41,651 nucleotides of DNA from Mycobacterium sp. (GCA_031292695.1 JARLGS010000742.1:1-41651); one strand, 5' to 3'; shown: positions 9,744 through 18,703, counted from the stretch's first letter. Translations and numbers: made by a program. Notes: generated by a model not told the origin, from the sequence alone.

Positions 9744-10163
9744 TCACGCGGCCTCGCGCAGGCGACGTTTGATCCGGGTCAGCATTGCCGACATCCCCCG
9801 TAGCCGCAGCGGGCTGATCAGCTTTGCCAGCCCCAGGTCTGCATAGAAGTCATCGGGGACGGCCAGGATGTCGGACGCCGGCAGGCCGTCCAGCCCAGCG
9901 GCGAGGATCGCGGCGAAGCCACGCGTCGTCGGTGCTTCGGCCGGGGCGCTGAAGAACAGCCGCACGTGCTCGGGATCGACGGCGTCGACGTGCAGGAACA
10001 ACGGCGACTGGCACTCCGGCACCGGCTCCATCGCGGCTTCTTCCAGCGACGGCGGCAGTGCTGGGAGTTCATTGGCGAACTCCAGCAACAGCGCCAGCTT
10101 GTCCTGCCCCTGCATCTCGGCGAACTCCGACACCACCTCGGCCAGGGCCTCGGGCAGGGTCAC
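9744..10163 (-). CDS. sufE: SufE-family sulfur acceptor/desulfuration protein
   Basis: A 139-aa SufE-fold protein. SufE takes persulfide sulfur from a cysteine desulfurase and activates it. Here the acceptor cysteine is Cys51 in VPECQSP, and the family segment [20 protein letters not shown] (normally RGLLA-L-GL-G--PEEI) is clear. It is translationally coupled to sseA: its GTG overlaps the sseA stop by 4 nt. This pairing of rhodanese and SufE-like genes matches Rv3283-Rv3284 of M. tuberculosis. The partner could be SseA itself or a desulfurase encoded elsewhere. Symbol by family. Confidence 0.85.
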   Translation of the reverse strand: MTLPEALAEVVSEFAEMQGQDKLALLLEFANELPALPPSLEEAAMEPVPECQSPLFLHVDAVDPEHVRLFFSAPAEAPTTRGFAAILAAGLDGLPASDILAVPDDFYADLGLAKLISPLRLRGMSAMLTRIKRRLREAA

Positions 10164-11050
10164 GAAGGTGCGTCGCCTGGCTGCTCGCCGGCCACCACCG
10201 GAACCCGCACCGCGTTACCCCACTCGGTCCAGGAGCCGTCGTAGTTGCGGACGCCGGGCAGGCCGAGCAGATGGGTCAGGACGAACCAGGTGTGGCTGGA
10301 GCGCTCGCCGATGCGGCAGTACGCGACGGCCCGGTCGTCGGGGGAGATGAAGCTGTACAGCTCGTCGAGCTCGGCCCTGCCGCGGAACCGGCCGCTGTCG
10401 TCGACGGCCTTTGCCCACGGGACCGACCGCGCGGTGGGGATATGACCGCCGCGCAGGGCGCCCTCGTCCGGATAGTCGGGCATGTGGGTGCGCTCGCCCG
10501 TGTACTCCTGCGGCGAGCGGACGTCGATCAGCGGCTCTTTGCCGAGGATGGCGAGCACGTCGTCCTTGAAGGCCCGGATCGGCCCGTCGTTGCGCGCGAC
10601 GACGGGGTACCCCGAGGTCTGCTTGCTCGGCACGTCCAAGGTGGTGTCGCGGCCATTGGTGATCCACAGATCCCGGCCGCCGTCGAGCAGCCGGACATCC
10701 GGGTGTCCGAACAACGTGAACACCCACAGCGCGTAGGCGGCCCACCAGTTGCTCTTGTCGCCGTAGATGACCACCGTGTCGTCCCGGCTGATGCCCTTGC
10801 GATCCATCAGGGCGGCGAACTGCGCTCCGTCGATGTAGTCGCGGACGTGCGGGTCATTGAGGTCGAGATGCCAGTCGATCTTCACCGCGCCGGGGATGTG
10901 GCCGGTGTCGTAGAGCAGGACGTCTTCATCGGACTCGACAATGGCCAGACCGGGCCGTCCGATGTTGCCGGACAGCCAGTCGGCGGTCACCAGTCGATCG
11001 GGATGCGCGTAGGTGGCGAAAGCGGGATGTGAGTCTGCGGGCAGCGGCAC
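10160..11050 (-). CDS. sseA: Thiosulfate/3-mercaptopyruvate sulfurtransferase (two-domain rhodanese)
   Basis: A 296-aa rhodanese with two repeats. The N-terminal inactive domain (about 20-140) contains [14 protein letters not shown], and the C-terminal active domain (about 165-290) carries the catalytic loop [10 protein letters not shown] with Cys245. The CRIGERS loop is the variant seen in mycobacterial SseA (Rv3283, 297 aa). It transfers sulfane sulfur to thiol acceptors and has been tied to sulfur metabolism and oxidative stress. GTG at 11050 gives the family length; the open frame extends far upstream but without homologous sequence. It forms an operon with sufE. Confidence 0.93.
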   Translation of the reverse strand: MPLPADSHPAFATYAHPDRLVTADWLSGNIGRPGLAIVESDEDVLLYDTGHIPGAVKIDWHLDLNDPHVRDYIDGAQFAALMDRKGISRDDTVVIYGDKSNWWAAYALWVFTLFGHPDVRLLDGGRDLWITNGRDTTLDVPSKQTSGYPVVARNDGPIRAFKDDVLAILGKEPLIDVRSPQEYTGERTHMPDYPDEGALRGGHIPTARSVPWAKAVDDSGRFRGRAELDELYSFISPDDRAVAYCRIGERSSHTWFVLTHLLGLPGVRNYDGSWTEWGNAVRVPVVAGEQPGDAPS

Positions 11051-11102
11051 ACTGTGAGCGTACCTACGCCCGAAATGCGGCGACGACCCGTAAGGTCGAA
11101 AC

Positions 11103-11132
11103 TTGTTTGCGTAGCAGCTGCCGCGGTATGAA
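11103..11132 (+). promoter_or_regulatory. Candidate sigma-A promoter of the nucleotide-sugar operon
   Basis: TTGTTT (11103-11108) and TATGAA (11127-11132) are spaced by 18 nt in the 123-nt gap between divergent sseA and the dehydrogenase gene. A small dyad CGACC-CGTAA-GGTCG lies just upstream at 11084-11098 and could be an operator. Confidence 0.45.
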
Positions 11133-11173
11133 AACAGCCGTCTCCCACAGGGCTGACCGGAGGGATTGAGGAT

Positions 11174-12523
11174 TTGCCAGAGAAATACGATGTCGGAATC
11201 ATCGGCCTTGGCTACGTCGGGCTGACCCTGGCCACGGTGTTGGCCGAGGCGGGCAATTCTGTGGTCGGAATCGAGACCCGTCAGGAATTGGTCGACATGA
11301 CCAATCAGGGTTTGCCGCATTTCACCGAAACCGGCCTGCCCGACGCGCTCGAGGGCGTCACCCGATTCGGGAAGCTCAAGGCCGTCACGGGATTCGATGA
11401 CAGCTTCACCTGCGACACCTACATCATCACGGTCGGCACCCCGTTGTCCGCCGACGGTGTGGCCCGGGTCGACATGATCGAAGCCGCGGCCCGCGACATC
11501 GCGGGCAACATGCAGGACGGGGCGCTGGTGATCCTGCGCTCGACGGTCAAGGTGGGTACCACCCGCGATGTCGTGGCGCCGATTCTGACCGCCAGCGGCA
11601 AGCGCTTCGACATCGCGATGTGCCCGGAGCGCACGCTGGAAGGCAAGGCACTGCAGGAACTGCGCGAACTGCCGCAGATCGTCGGCGCCGACGATCCGGC
11701 TGTTGCCGACCGCGCCGCTGCGGTGTTCCGCCGGCTCACCAGCTCGATCGTCCTGGTCTCCGATATCGAGACCGCCGAGATCATCAAACTGGTCAGCAAC
11801 ACTTTTCGCGATGTGCAGTTCGCATTTGCCAACGAAGTCGCCCGGGTCTGCGATGCCTTCGGAGTGAGCGCCTACGAGGTGATCTCGGCCGGCAAGCTGG
11901 GCTACAACCGCACCAACATCCCGTTGCCGGGTTTGGTCGGCGGGCCGTGTCTGGAGAAGGACCCGCACATCCTCATGGAGAGCGTGCGGGAGCGGGGCGT
12001 GACGCTGGACATCACCGCCGCCGGCCGGCTGGTCAATGAGCGGCAGCCCGCCGAGACGGTGCGCTTCATCAGCAGCGAGATAGCGCGCCGGGGACTGAGC
12101 TCGGGTTCAGAAGGGCCGCTGCGAATCAACTTGCTGGGCATGGCGTTCAAGGGCCAGCCCGAGACCAGTGATCTGCGCGGGTCGATGTCGATCAAGGTGT
12201 TCAATGAGTTGAAGGCCGCGCACCCCGACGCCGAGATCGGCGTGTACGACCCGGTCACCCCGAATGACGTTCTGGCCGAAGCATTTCCGGGCCACCGCGT
12301 GTACAACCGGTTCGGTGATGCGGTGAGTGGCGCGGACGTCGTCGTGCTGGGCAACAACCACCCGTCGCTGGGCACCATCTCGCCGCGCAGCATCAGCGAA
12401 TTCATCAGGCCCAACGGGTTCATCTTCGACTACTGGAACCACTACAGCCACCTGCCGGCCACCGAACTTGGCGACAGTTACTTCGCCGTGGGTCGCAGCG
12501 GACGGGTGGTCGACTATGTCTAA
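11174..12523 (+). CDS. Nucleotide-sugar 6-dehydrogenase (UDP-ManNAc/UDP-glucose dehydrogenase family)
   Basis: A 449-aa NAD-dependent four-electron dehydrogenase that makes a UDP-uronic acid. The N-terminal Rossmann fold is [20 protein letters not shown] (residues about 7-26). [11 protein letters not shown] marks the linker, [20 protein letters not shown] the central helix, and GGPCLEKDP the active site with Cys259; [16 protein letters not shown] lies in the C-terminal domain. GGPC followed by KDP leans to the WecC/TviB (UDP-HexNAc) side rather than plain UDP-glucose dehydrogenase, but substrate is not settled. The TTG start has GGAGGGA upstream. It overlaps the epimerase gene by 8 nt. It probably supplies an acidic sugar for the polysaccharide cluster beyond accD5. 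Confidence 0.9.
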   Translation: MPEKYDVGIIGLGYVGLTLATVLAEAGNSVVGIETRQELVDMTNQGLPHFTETGLPDALEGVTRFGKLKAVTGFDDSFTCDTYIITVGTPLSADGVARVDMIEAAARDIAGNMQDGALVILRSTVKVGTTRDVVAPILTASGKRFDIAMCPERTLEGKALQELRELPQIVGADDPAVADRAAAVFRRLTSSIVLVSDIETAEIIKLVSNTFRDVQFAFANEVARVCDAFGVSAYEVISAGKLGYNRTNIPLPGLVGGPCLEKDPHILMESVRERGVTLDITAAGRLVNERQPAETVRFISSEIARRGLSSGSEGPLRINLLGMAFKGQPETSDLRGSMSIKVFNELKAAHPDAEIGVYDPVTPNDVLAEAFPGHRVYNRFGDAVSGADVVVLGNNHPSLGTISPRSISEFIRPNGFIFDYWNHYSHLPATELGDSYFAVGRSGRVVDYV

Positions 12524-13496
12524 GCGCGTTGTCGTCACCGGTGGCGGCGGATTCATCGGTGCGTATCTGGTCAAGCAACTGGTCTGGGACGGCTGGCAGG
12601 TCGCGGTCGTGGACTCGATGGTCCGCGGCGACGCCAGCCGATTCGCCGAAGTCGCTTCGGACGTCGAGCTCTTCACCTGCGACGTGCGCGACCAGGAGGC
12701 ACTCGAGAAGGCATTTGTCGGCGCCGAGGTGGTCATGCATCTGGCCGCCATCAACGGCACAGAGAACTTCTACAAGCAGCCGGAGCTCGTGCTCGACGTG
12801 GGCCTGCGCGGCGCGCTGGCGGTGACTAACGCCGGCCGGGCCGCGGGAGTGCCCGACCTGATCGTCGCCTCGACCGCCGAGGTCTACCAGACGCCGGCGA
12901 TCATCCCCACCCCGGAAACCATTCCGTTGATGCTGCCGGACAGCCTCAATCCCCGGTACTCCTACGGTGGCGGCAAGATCGTCAGCGAGTTGATCGCCTT
13001 CAACTATGGGCAGGACCACTACCGACAGGTGCAGGTTTTCCGGCCGCACAACGTGTTTGGCCCCAACATGGGTTGGAAGCACGTCGAGCCGCAGTTCATC
13101 CTGCGGGCACTGGGGTGCCAGGAGGCCGGTGACCCGGCATTCCCGATCCAGGGCGACGGCAGCGAGACGCGCTCGTTCTGCTACGTCGACGACGTCGTCC
13201 AGGGCATCCTGACAATGTACGAAAAGGGCGGGCACCGCGAGATTTACCACATCGGCAGCGACGAGGAACTCTCCGTTCGGGAGCTGGCGACGCGGATCGG
13301 GCGGGCCGTCGGAGTCGAGCTGGAGATCCAGCCCGGTGAGTTGCAGGCGGGTGGCACACCGCGCCGATGCCCGGACATCTCGAAGATGCGGGCACTGGGC
13401 TGGTCGCCGCAGGTAGCCCTCGACGACGGCCTGGGGCGCACCGTGGCGTGGTACCGCGAGCACCGAAATGATGTGCCGGCCAACGATTTGATGTAA
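12516..13496 (+). CDS. NAD-dependent nucleotide-sugar epimerase/dehydratase (extended SDR)
   Basis: A 326-aa extended SDR. The cofactor motif is VVVTGGGGFIGAYLV (residues 5-19). VVMHLAAINGTENFY and the catalytic pair YSYGGGK (Tyr and Lys four apart) follow, preceded by a STAEVYQ serine/threonine segment. FCYVDDVVQGIL and a C-terminal substrate domain complete the fold. It probably epimerises or rearranges the sugar made by the overlapping dehydrogenase (8-nt overlap, so translationally coupled). A UDP-hexuronic-acid 4-epimerase or GDP-mannose 3,5-epimerase-like activity is possible. Seven nt separate it from the DUF4333 gene, so the three form one operon. Confidence 0.88.
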   Translation: MSKRVVVTGGGGFIGAYLVKQLVWDGWQVAVVDSMVRGDASRFAEVASDVELFTCDVRDQEALEKAFVGAEVVMHLAAINGTENFYKQPELVLDVGLRGALAVTNAGRAAGVPDLIVASTAEVYQTPAIIPTPETIPLMLPDSLNPRYSYGGGKIVSELIAFNYGQDHYRQVQVFRPHNVFGPNMGWKHVEPQFILRALGCQEAGDPAFPIQGDGSETRSFCYVDDVVQGILTMYEKGGHREIYHIGSDEELSVRELATRIGRAVGVELEIQPGELQAGGTPRRCPDISKMRALGWSPQVALDDGLGRTVAWYREHRNDVPANDLM

Positions 13497-13503
13497 TCAG
13501 GCG

Positions 13504-14277
13504 ATGCGGGTGAGCTCACGGATGGTCGCACTGGCCATCATCGCGGTGCTGGTGGGTTCCGGGTTGGTGGCGTTGATCTTTACCCTCACCCACCGGGACC
13601 CGGGCCCCACGCAGGCCAAACCGACGACTCAACTGCCGATGGTGGGCAAGGCTGCGCTGGAGCAGGCGATTCACGATGCCTTCACCAGTCAGCCGCCGCA
13701 GGCGGTGATCTGCGAGCACGGCCTGATCGCGCAGGTCGGGCAGAGCACCCGGTGTGACGTCACCATGTCAGCCGCCTACGGCATCCAGCCGACCGTGACC
13801 GTGTCGGGGGTCGACAACGGCAAGGTCAGCTACTCGATGACCCCTGCCGTGTCGAAGACACAGCTGGAAGCTGCGGTGACGGACATGGTGACCCGCACGC
13901 GCAAGACCGCACCGGATACCGTTGTCTGTCTGTCGGGGCTCGAGGGAAAGCAGGGGGCCACCGCGCTCTGCGACATCACCGCAGCAGGTTTCACCAGTCG
14001 GCGCACTGTGCTGGTGGGCGAAGTTTCCGGGCTGGCGATGAATTACGGCCTGACGCCCGTGCTGGAGAAGTCGGTCGCCGAATCCTCACTGGCCGCGCAG
14101 TTGCGCCAGAGCGGCCGCAGCCCGGATGCGGTGACGTGTGTCGGCGATGTGGACAGCAAGGTCGGCGCCACCCAGCGGTGTACCGCGGTCACCGCCGGCC
14201 AGAGCCATGACTACACACTGACCGTGACCGCCGTGTCTGACGGCAAGGTGTCATTCACCTATCGCGCGACGAATTGA
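13504..14277 (+). CDS. Membrane-anchored protein with three DUF4333 domains
   Basis: A 257-aa protein with an uncleaved N-terminal anchor (MVALAIIAVLVGSGLVALIF, residues 7-26) and an extracytoplasmic part built of three DUF4333 repeats, at about 48-118, 119-186 and 187-257. Each repeat carries a cysteine pair in the same spacing: VICEHGLIAQVGQSTRCDV, VVCLSGLEGKQGATALCDI and VTCVGDVDSKVGATQRCTA. These are probably disulfides. DUF4333 is an actinobacterial secreted/lipoprotein domain of unknown function. Co-transcription with the nucleotide-sugar genes suggests a role at the cell envelope tied to the polysaccharide. The function is not known. Confidence 0.85.
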   Translation: MRVSSRMVALAIIAVLVGSGLVALIFTLTHRDPGPTQAKPTTQLPMVGKAALEQAIHDAFTSQPPQAVICEHGLIAQVGQSTRCDVTMSAAYGIQPTVTVSGVDNGKVSYSMTPAVSKTQLEAAVTDMVTRTRKTAPDTVVCLSGLEGKQGATALCDITAAGFTSRRTVLVGEVSGLAMNYGLTPVLEKSVAESSLAAQLRQSGRSPDAVTCVGDVDSKVGATQRCTAVTAGQSHDYTLTVTAVSDGKVSFTYRATN

Positions 14278-14308
14278 ACCGCCGTGTGCAGCGCCCATTC
14301 GTGGGTAG

Positions 14309-14569
14309 CGGAACATCGCGAGCCATCCGCAGGCCGAGCGGCACCGAATCGCAGATGAGGGCGATGCGACTCGGAGGTTTCATGGGGATCGAGTACATCA
14401 GCACAGACCCGAGGACTACGCTCCACCCGCTCGATTCGTCGACGAATTTGGCCGCGACGGGTTGCGTTCGCTCCCAGCGAATTTGATCGGGCATTGGCGT
14501 CATGAACATCGCTTCGGCCTCATGACAGATCAACCGACCGCGATGCTCACCGGGAGGTCGACCCGATGA
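14309..14569 (+). other. Open stretch without a start, possible gene remnant; otherwise no gene in 14278-14565
   Basis: This 288-nt gap holds no convincing gene. One frame stays open from 14309 to a TGA at 14567-14569 that overlaps the ATG of the next gene (ATGA), as a real upstream gene would. Its last third reads plausibly as protein (FVDEFGRDGLRSLPANLIGH). There is no good start codon except ATG 14522 (15 codons), and the upstream part is Arg/His-rich like out-of-frame DNA. An opposing frame at 14255-14578 is equally open. It may be the tail of a decayed gene or non-coding sequence. Confidence 0.25.
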
Positions 14570-14997
14570 TCGACGCACAGCGACAACTGATCGTCGAAGC
14601 GCCGGCGAACGCCGTCTTCACCTACTTGGCTGACTTCACCACCACCGAACAGTGGGATCCCGCTACCGTGAGTACCACCCGCATCTGCGGTGCCGGCGGT
14701 GTGGGCACCCGCTACGTGAACACGTCGCGATTCGCCGGCCGCACTTCTGAGATCACCTACGAGGTGACCAGCGTGACGCCGGGGCAGTCGATCGAACTGC
14801 GTGGGGTGAACCAATTCCTGATCGCACGTGACACCATCACCGTGAGCCCGCAGTCCGACGGAACCCACATCACCTACCGGGTCAGGTTCGCCTTTCAGGG
14901 CTGGCTGCGGTGGATCGAGCCGCTGCTCCAGTTGGCGGTCGGGCACCTACTCGACGACGGGGCGCGCGGGCTCCGCCGCGAACTGGCACGAATCTGA
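14566..14997 (+). CDS. SRPBCC-family protein (polyketide cyclase-like)
   Basis: A 143-aa START-like fold protein. RQLIVEAPANAVFTYLADF is the typical first strand-helix pair, followed by EQWDPAT and TSEITYEVTSVTPGQSIEL. A long C-terminal helix GHLLDDGARGLRRELARI closes the cavity. It probably binds a lipid-like or aromatic ligand; nothing in the sequence fixes which. A GGGAGG Shine-Dalgarno lies about 10 nt before the ATG. It converges on the SDR gene 20 nt away and is not clearly part of either flanking operon. Confidence 0.85.
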   Translation: MIDAQRQLIVEAPANAVFTYLADFTTTEQWDPATVSTTRICGAGGVGTRYVNTSRFAGRTSEITYEVTSVTPGQSIELRGVNQFLIARDTITVSPQSDGTHITYRVRFAFQGWLRWIEPLLQLAVGHLLDDGARGLRRELARI

Positions 14998-15017
14998 TTC
15001 AGCGTCAGTCGAAGTCG

Positions 15018-15974
15018 TCACAACCCGACAGCTGCTGTGCAGTACTGCCATACCTGCTGCAGTTGTGCGTCGGTGTAGTGGGTCGTAGGCAGATAGTGCG
15101 TGGGACGGACCCGGCGGTCGTGCCAGAACTGTCCTGAGATCGGCGCCGGGCTGGTCGTGGTCAACCAGACCGCAGTGTCGGCGGCCTGCTCCGCGGTGCG
15201 CAGGATCGGCCGCGTCAGGCGGCGAAACGCGGGTAGTGATTGGGCGACGCCCGGCGTGTCGGCCCAACCGGGATGCATGGCAGCCACCGTCACCGGCGGT
15301 TCGGACCAGCGCCGCGCCAGCAGTGGTGTCAGTGCAACCTGAATGCGCTTACTGCGCGCATAGGCGGTCGCGCCACGGTAATGCCCTTGCCGGTACTCGA
15401 TGTCATCGACCGGAAGCGGCTGGGTGTACATGCCACCAGAGGACATCAGCACAACCCGCGGGTCGGGTGCGGCGGCCAGCGCGGGCAGCAGGAGCTCGGT
15501 CAGCAGCAGTGGGCCGAGAACGTGAGTGGCCAACGAAAGCTCGTGTCCTTCAGCGCTTTCCGTTCGGTGCTCGGGCATTACCCCGGCGTTGTGGATAATC
15601 GCGTCCAACCGTGGATACCGCTGCATGAGCGGGCCCGCGCAGGAGCGGACCGCGGCCAGGTGCGACACGTCGCATACTTCCACCGCCACATCGGCCTCCG
15701 GCGCGACGGTGAGCACGTCGCGCCGGGCGGCCTCGCCGCGGGCCAGGTCGCGCACCGTCATCAACACCGCCGCGCCGAGCGTTGCGAGTTGCGTGGCAAT
15801 GGCCTTGCCGATGCCCGAATTCGCGCCGGTGACCATGACCGTGGTGCCATCGAGTGCGTGGGCCGGCACGTCTGGCTTCGGCCAGAGCCGTTTCCGGACG
15901 GCCAAACCCAGCCGCGAATATCCCAGTACGACGGTGCGGTCGAGGAGTTCGTCGAAAAATGCGTCGACTGTCAT
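15018..15974 (-). CDS. Short-chain dehydrogenase/reductase (retinol dehydrogenase-like)
   Basis: A 318-aa classical SDR with a 40-residue N-terminal extension. The cofactor motif is TVMVTGANSGIGKAIA, NAG appears in IIHNAGVMPEH, the catalytic serine follows in VVLMSSGGMY, and Tyr/Lys are in YARSK. TVRDLARGEAARRD suits NADP(H). The closest type is the WWOX/retinol-dehydrogenase group acting on lipid aldehydes, ketones or alcohols. Its ATG overlaps the rskA stop by 4 nt, so it is the last gene of the sigK operon and may act on the same lipids as the ufaA1-like and DUF1365 products. The substrate is unknown. Confidence 0.88.
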   Translation of the reverse strand: MTVDAFFDELLDRTVVLGYSRLGLAVRKRLWPKPDVPAHALDGTTVMVTGANSGIGKAIATQLATLGAAVLMTVRDLARGEAARRDVLTVAPEADVAVEVCDVSHLAAVRSCAGPLMQRYPRLDAIIHNAGVMPEHRTESAEGHELSLATHVLGPLLLTELLLPALAAAPDPRVVLMSSGGMYTQPLPVDDIEYRQGHYRGATAYARSKRIQVALTPLLARRWSEPPVTVAAMHPGWADTPGVAQSLPAFRRLTRPILRTAEQAADTAVWLTTTSPAPISGQFWHDRRVRPTHYLPTTHYTDAQLQQVWQYCTAAVGL

Positions 15975-16723
15975 GGTCGGGTCAGTGAGACGACGACTAC
16001 CGGCGTGCTCGTCGGTTGACTGGACCCGGACCCGGGTTCGACCGTGACGGCAACCTTGGTGGCCGAGTTCAACGCCGGCACCACTTCGCCACCTGGGGGC
16101 GGCATGGTGTCCGCACCCATGGTGCCTGCCGACCGCGGGTTCCCCGACTCCGCCAGGAACCACATCTGATACACGTGTCCGGCGGGCGGTGGTGGCACAT
16201 TGGCCATTGCCACCACGACGGCATTCGCCTGCGTTGACGCGCTGAGCGTCATGGTGCCGCCGGCGACCGCCGCGGAGAACGTGCGAATGTCGGGCGTGGA
16301 CAGGACCTGCGCGACGGTCGGCTGCGCCGGGTGATGGGTGAATCGCTGGGCGACCACCGTCGTGCCGATCACGATCGCGCAGACCGCGGCCGCGGCCGCC
16401 ACCACCCGGATGATCAACCGTTGTCGTCGAATGCGCTTGAGCGCCAATTCATCCGAACCGTTGTCCGGTGATTGGCCGGTGATGGCCTGCAGTAGGCGGG
16501 CCCGCAGCCGAGGTGGGGGAGTCACCGCATCGCCGGCAGTCACTCGGGCGATCGTCTCCTGAGTATCGCTGACAATCCGGGAGAATGCCTGCGCCGTGTG
16601 CGGCGCGGCGATGCCGAGACGACCGGCGATCTCCGAGCGTTCGGCCTCGGACACCGCATCGAGCGCGTAAACGTACGCCAGATCGAGCAATTGCTGTTCG
16701 TCTTCGGTGTAGCTGTCAGGCAT
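15971..16723 (-). CDS. rskA: Anti-sigma-K factor
   Basis: A 250-aa single-pass membrane anti-sigma factor. The cytoplasmic N-terminus (1-100) holds the sigma-binding domain (LLDLAYVYALDAVSEAER). A transmembrane helix follows at about 103-126 (IIRVVAAAAAVCAIVIGTTV), and the extracytoplasmic C-terminal RskA domain contains VYQMWFLAESGNPRSAGTMG. RskA holds SigK inactive until regulated proteolysis releases it. Its start overlaps the sigK stop by 8 nt. It is slightly longer than M. tuberculosis RskA (232 aa). The protein is intact, unlike the point-mutated M. bovis form. Confidence 0.94.
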   Translation of the reverse strand: MPDSYTEDEQQLLDLAYVYALDAVSEAERSEIAGRLGIAAPHTAQAFSRIVSDTQETIARVTAGDAVTPPPRLRARLLQAITGQSPDNGSDELALKRIRRQRLIIRVVAAAAAVCAIVIGTTVVAQRFTHHPAQPTVAQVLSTPDIRTFSAAVAGGTMTLSASTQANAVVVAMANVPPPPAGHVYQMWFLAESGNPRSAGTMGADTMPPPGGEVVPALNSATKVAVTVEPGSGSSQPTSTPVVVVSLTRP

Positions 16724-17339
16724 CGACGCCCACCCCCAAGCAGTTCTTCAGGCGGATCAGTCCGTCCCGGATGCGGGACTTGATGGTGGGCAGCGTGACA
16801 TCCAGGTGCTCGGCGACTTCCCGGTAGGTGTGCCCGCTGTAGTACGCCAGCCCGATGGCCTCCCGCTGGACGTCGGTCAACCCGCTGAGACAGTCGGTGA
16901 CCTGCTGCTCATCGAGTCGCTGGCCCACTTCGTCGGCGACGGTGTCGTGCTCACGGCCCAGGTTCGAGGCCCCATAAGCGTGGTTGCGGTCTGCTGCCGA
17001 CTGCTCGGACCGGACCCGATCGACACTCCGACGGTGGGCGAGTGTCAGAAGCCAGCCGATCGGACTGGCCAGAGTCGGGTCGTACTGTCGTGCCGCCGAC
17101 GTCCACACCTGCAGGTACACCTCTTGTGTCACATCCTCGGCCAGAGTTTGGTTGCGCACAACTCGATTGGCCAGCCCGAACACTCGGGCGGAGGTCAGAT
17201 CGTAAAACTCGGCGAATGCGGCCCGGTCTCCGTTCGCGATCGCGGTCAATCGGGCTCCGAGATCGGCGGCATCGCGGGAAGCGCGCACCCGGCCGGACCC
17301 AGGCGGCGACTCGGCGGTGTTGGCGGGATCGCCGTCCAT
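16716..17339 (-). CDS. sigK: ECF RNA polymerase sigma factor SigK
   Basis: A 207-aa ECF sigma factor. Region 2 includes AFAEFYDLTSARVFGLANRV and DVTQEVYLQVWT; region 4 includes LTDVQREAIGLAYYSGHTYR and the helix-turn-helix DVTLPTIKSRIRDGLIRL. In M. tuberculosis SigK drives mpt70/mpt83 and its own operon. ATG 17339 is chosen; the extra 20 residues compared with M. tuberculosis SigK (187 aa) lie at the N-terminus and are Pro/Ser/Gly-rich, so a later start is possible. It follows the ufaA1-like gene after 71 nt and is coupled to rskA. Mycobacterial sigK loci have a DUF1295 gene between these two; it is missing here. Confidence 0.94.
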   Translation of the reverse strand: MDGDPANTAESPPGSGRVRASRDAADLGARLTAIANGDRAAFAEFYDLTSARVFGLANRVVRNQTLAEDVTQEVYLQVWTSAARQYDPTLASPIGWLLTLAHRRSVDRVRSEQSAADRNHAYGASNLGREHDTVADEVGQRLDEQQVTDCLSGLTDVQREAIGLAYYSGHTYREVAEHLDVTLPTIKSRIRDGLIRLKNCLGVGVDA

Positions 17340-17410
17340 GCCGGAATCGTCGCACAGCTGCAGGTGAGCCGTGTCCGTTCGGCTGGGACGGCCGGGCCTC
17401 GGTGGCGTGG

Positions 17411-18703
17411 TCACGCTCCGACTCGCGGCTCGAGGACCACCTGGTGCAGATCGAGGTAGCCCGAGGCGAAGCCGGCCTCCGAGTAGGCAAGGTAGAAGCG
17501 CCACATGCGACGGAATATGCGGTCGAACCCCAGTGCGTCCGCGCCGGCGCTGTTCGCGGTGAACCGCTGCAGCCACAGCCGCAGAGTGTGGGCATAGTGC
17601 GGCCCGAATGACTCGCGGTTGACGATGCGCAGCCTGGTGTGGGTGGCGATCGTGCGTTCGAACAGTTCGACCGATGACAGGAAGCCGCCAGGGAAAATGT
17701 ACTTGTGTACCCACGTGTAGGTGTTGCGGGAGGCCAGCATTCGTTTGTGCGGCATAGTGATCAGCTGTAGACCTATCCGCCCGTCGCCGTCGAGGAGGCG
17801 ATCGAGGGTGCGCAGGTAGGTGGGCAGGTAGCGGTACCCGACGGCCTCGATCATCTCGATGGAGACGATGGCGTCGTAGCTTCCGCTGACGTCCCGGTAG
17901 TCGCACAATTCGACGGTGATCCGGTCTGACAACCCCGCCGCCGCGATGCGCTCACGGGCCAGCAGTTGCTGCTCGCGGGACAGCGTGACCGTGTGGACCT
18001 GCGCCCCGCGCTGCGCGGCGCGAATCGCCAATTCGCCCCAGCCGGTGCCGATTTCGAGTAGTCGCGTGCCGACGCCGACGCCGGTGGCATCGAGTAGCCG
18101 GTCGATCTTGCGGTGTTGTGCGGCGGTCACGTCGCGCCAGTCAGGAACCGGGTCAAGGGTGTCGAACACCGCGCCGGAGTAGGTCAGCGTGGGGTCGAGG
18201 AACAGGCTGAAGAACTCGTTGGACAAGTCGTAGTGATGAGCGATGTTCGCCCGCGCATCCGAGCGGGTGCCGCGGTGGTTGCGCGGTGTCCGTGGCAGGA
18301 GCACCGATCGTAGGCCTTGTAACGCGGCAGGTACGACCGTATCGATGCGGGAGGCCAGTGCGGTCAGCACGGCGGTCAGCTCCGGCGCCGACCAGTCGCC
18401 GGCCATGTATGCCTCACCGAAACCGATCAAGCCGCTGTTGGCGATGCGGCCGAAGAAATCGTCGGGCCGGTGCAACAGCATTCGCGGTGCGGTCGGGACC
18501 GACTCGTCGACGGCTCCCAGCAGGGTGCCGTCCGGATACTCCACCCGCACTGGAAGATCCCGTACCGCAGCCCGGAACATCGCGCGTACGACCGGGGAAC
18601 CCAGCCTGGCGCGCAGGCCGCCGGGGGCCTCGGCGATCTCGGTCCAGCGTGCGGGCAGGCACGGTTCGTACGCCGGTCCGTCGTGTAGCTGGTTCGTCGT
18701 CAC
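17411..18703 (-). CDS. ufaA1: Cyclopropane-fatty-acyl-phospholipid synthase-like methyltransferase (UfaA1-like)
   Basis: A 430-aa SAM-dependent CFA-synthase family enzyme, the same size as M. tuberculosis UfaA1 (Rv0447c). The N-terminal region contains FFGRIANSGLIGFGEAYMAG. The SAM site is LLEIGTGWGELAIRAA, followed by VTLSREQQLLARERI and SIEMIEAVGYRYLPTYL (the glutamate of the active site). YIFPGGFLSS and the C-terminal AYSEAGFASGYLDLHQVVL are diagnostic. It methylates unsaturated acyl chains; Rv0447c has been reported to make 10-methyl (tuberculostearic-type) chains, so branching rather than cyclopropanation is possible. GTG 18703 overlaps the DUF1365 stop by 4 nt. Confidence 0.92.
   Translation of the reverse strand: MTTNQLHDGPAYEPCLPARWTEIAEAPGGLRARLGSPVVRAMFRAAVRDLPVRVEYPDGTLLGAVDESVPTAPRMLLHRPDDFFGRIANSGLIGFGEAYMAGDWSAPELTAVLTALASRIDTVVPAALQGLRSVLLPRTPRNHRGTRSDARANIAHHYDLSNEFFSLFLDPTLTYSGAVFDTLDPVPDWRDVTAAQHRKIDRLLDATGVGVGTRLLEIGTGWGELAIRAAQRGAQVHTVTLSREQQLLARERIAAAGLSDRITVELCDYRDVSGSYDAIVSIEMIEAVGYRYLPTYLRTLDRLLDGDGRIGLQLITMPHKRMLASRNTYTWVHKYIFPGGFLSSVELFERTIATHTRLRIVNRESFGPHYAHTLRLWLQRFTANSAGADALGFDRIFRRMWRFYLAYSEAGFASGYLDLHQVVLEPRVGA

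Noticed and set aside
10160-11968. 602-codon frame including sseA
   Set aside because: The part above 11050 is antisense to the nucleotide-sugar dehydrogenase; GTG 11050 matches the family length.
14255-14578. Leftward 107-codon frame in the gap before the SRPBCC gene
   Set aside because: No domain, no Shine-Dalgarno, and it overlaps the end of the DUF4333 gene; not better supported than the opposing frame.
16716-17906. Long N-terminal extension of sigK
   Set aside because: The extension overlaps the ufaA1-like gene in another frame and has no sigma-factor sequence.
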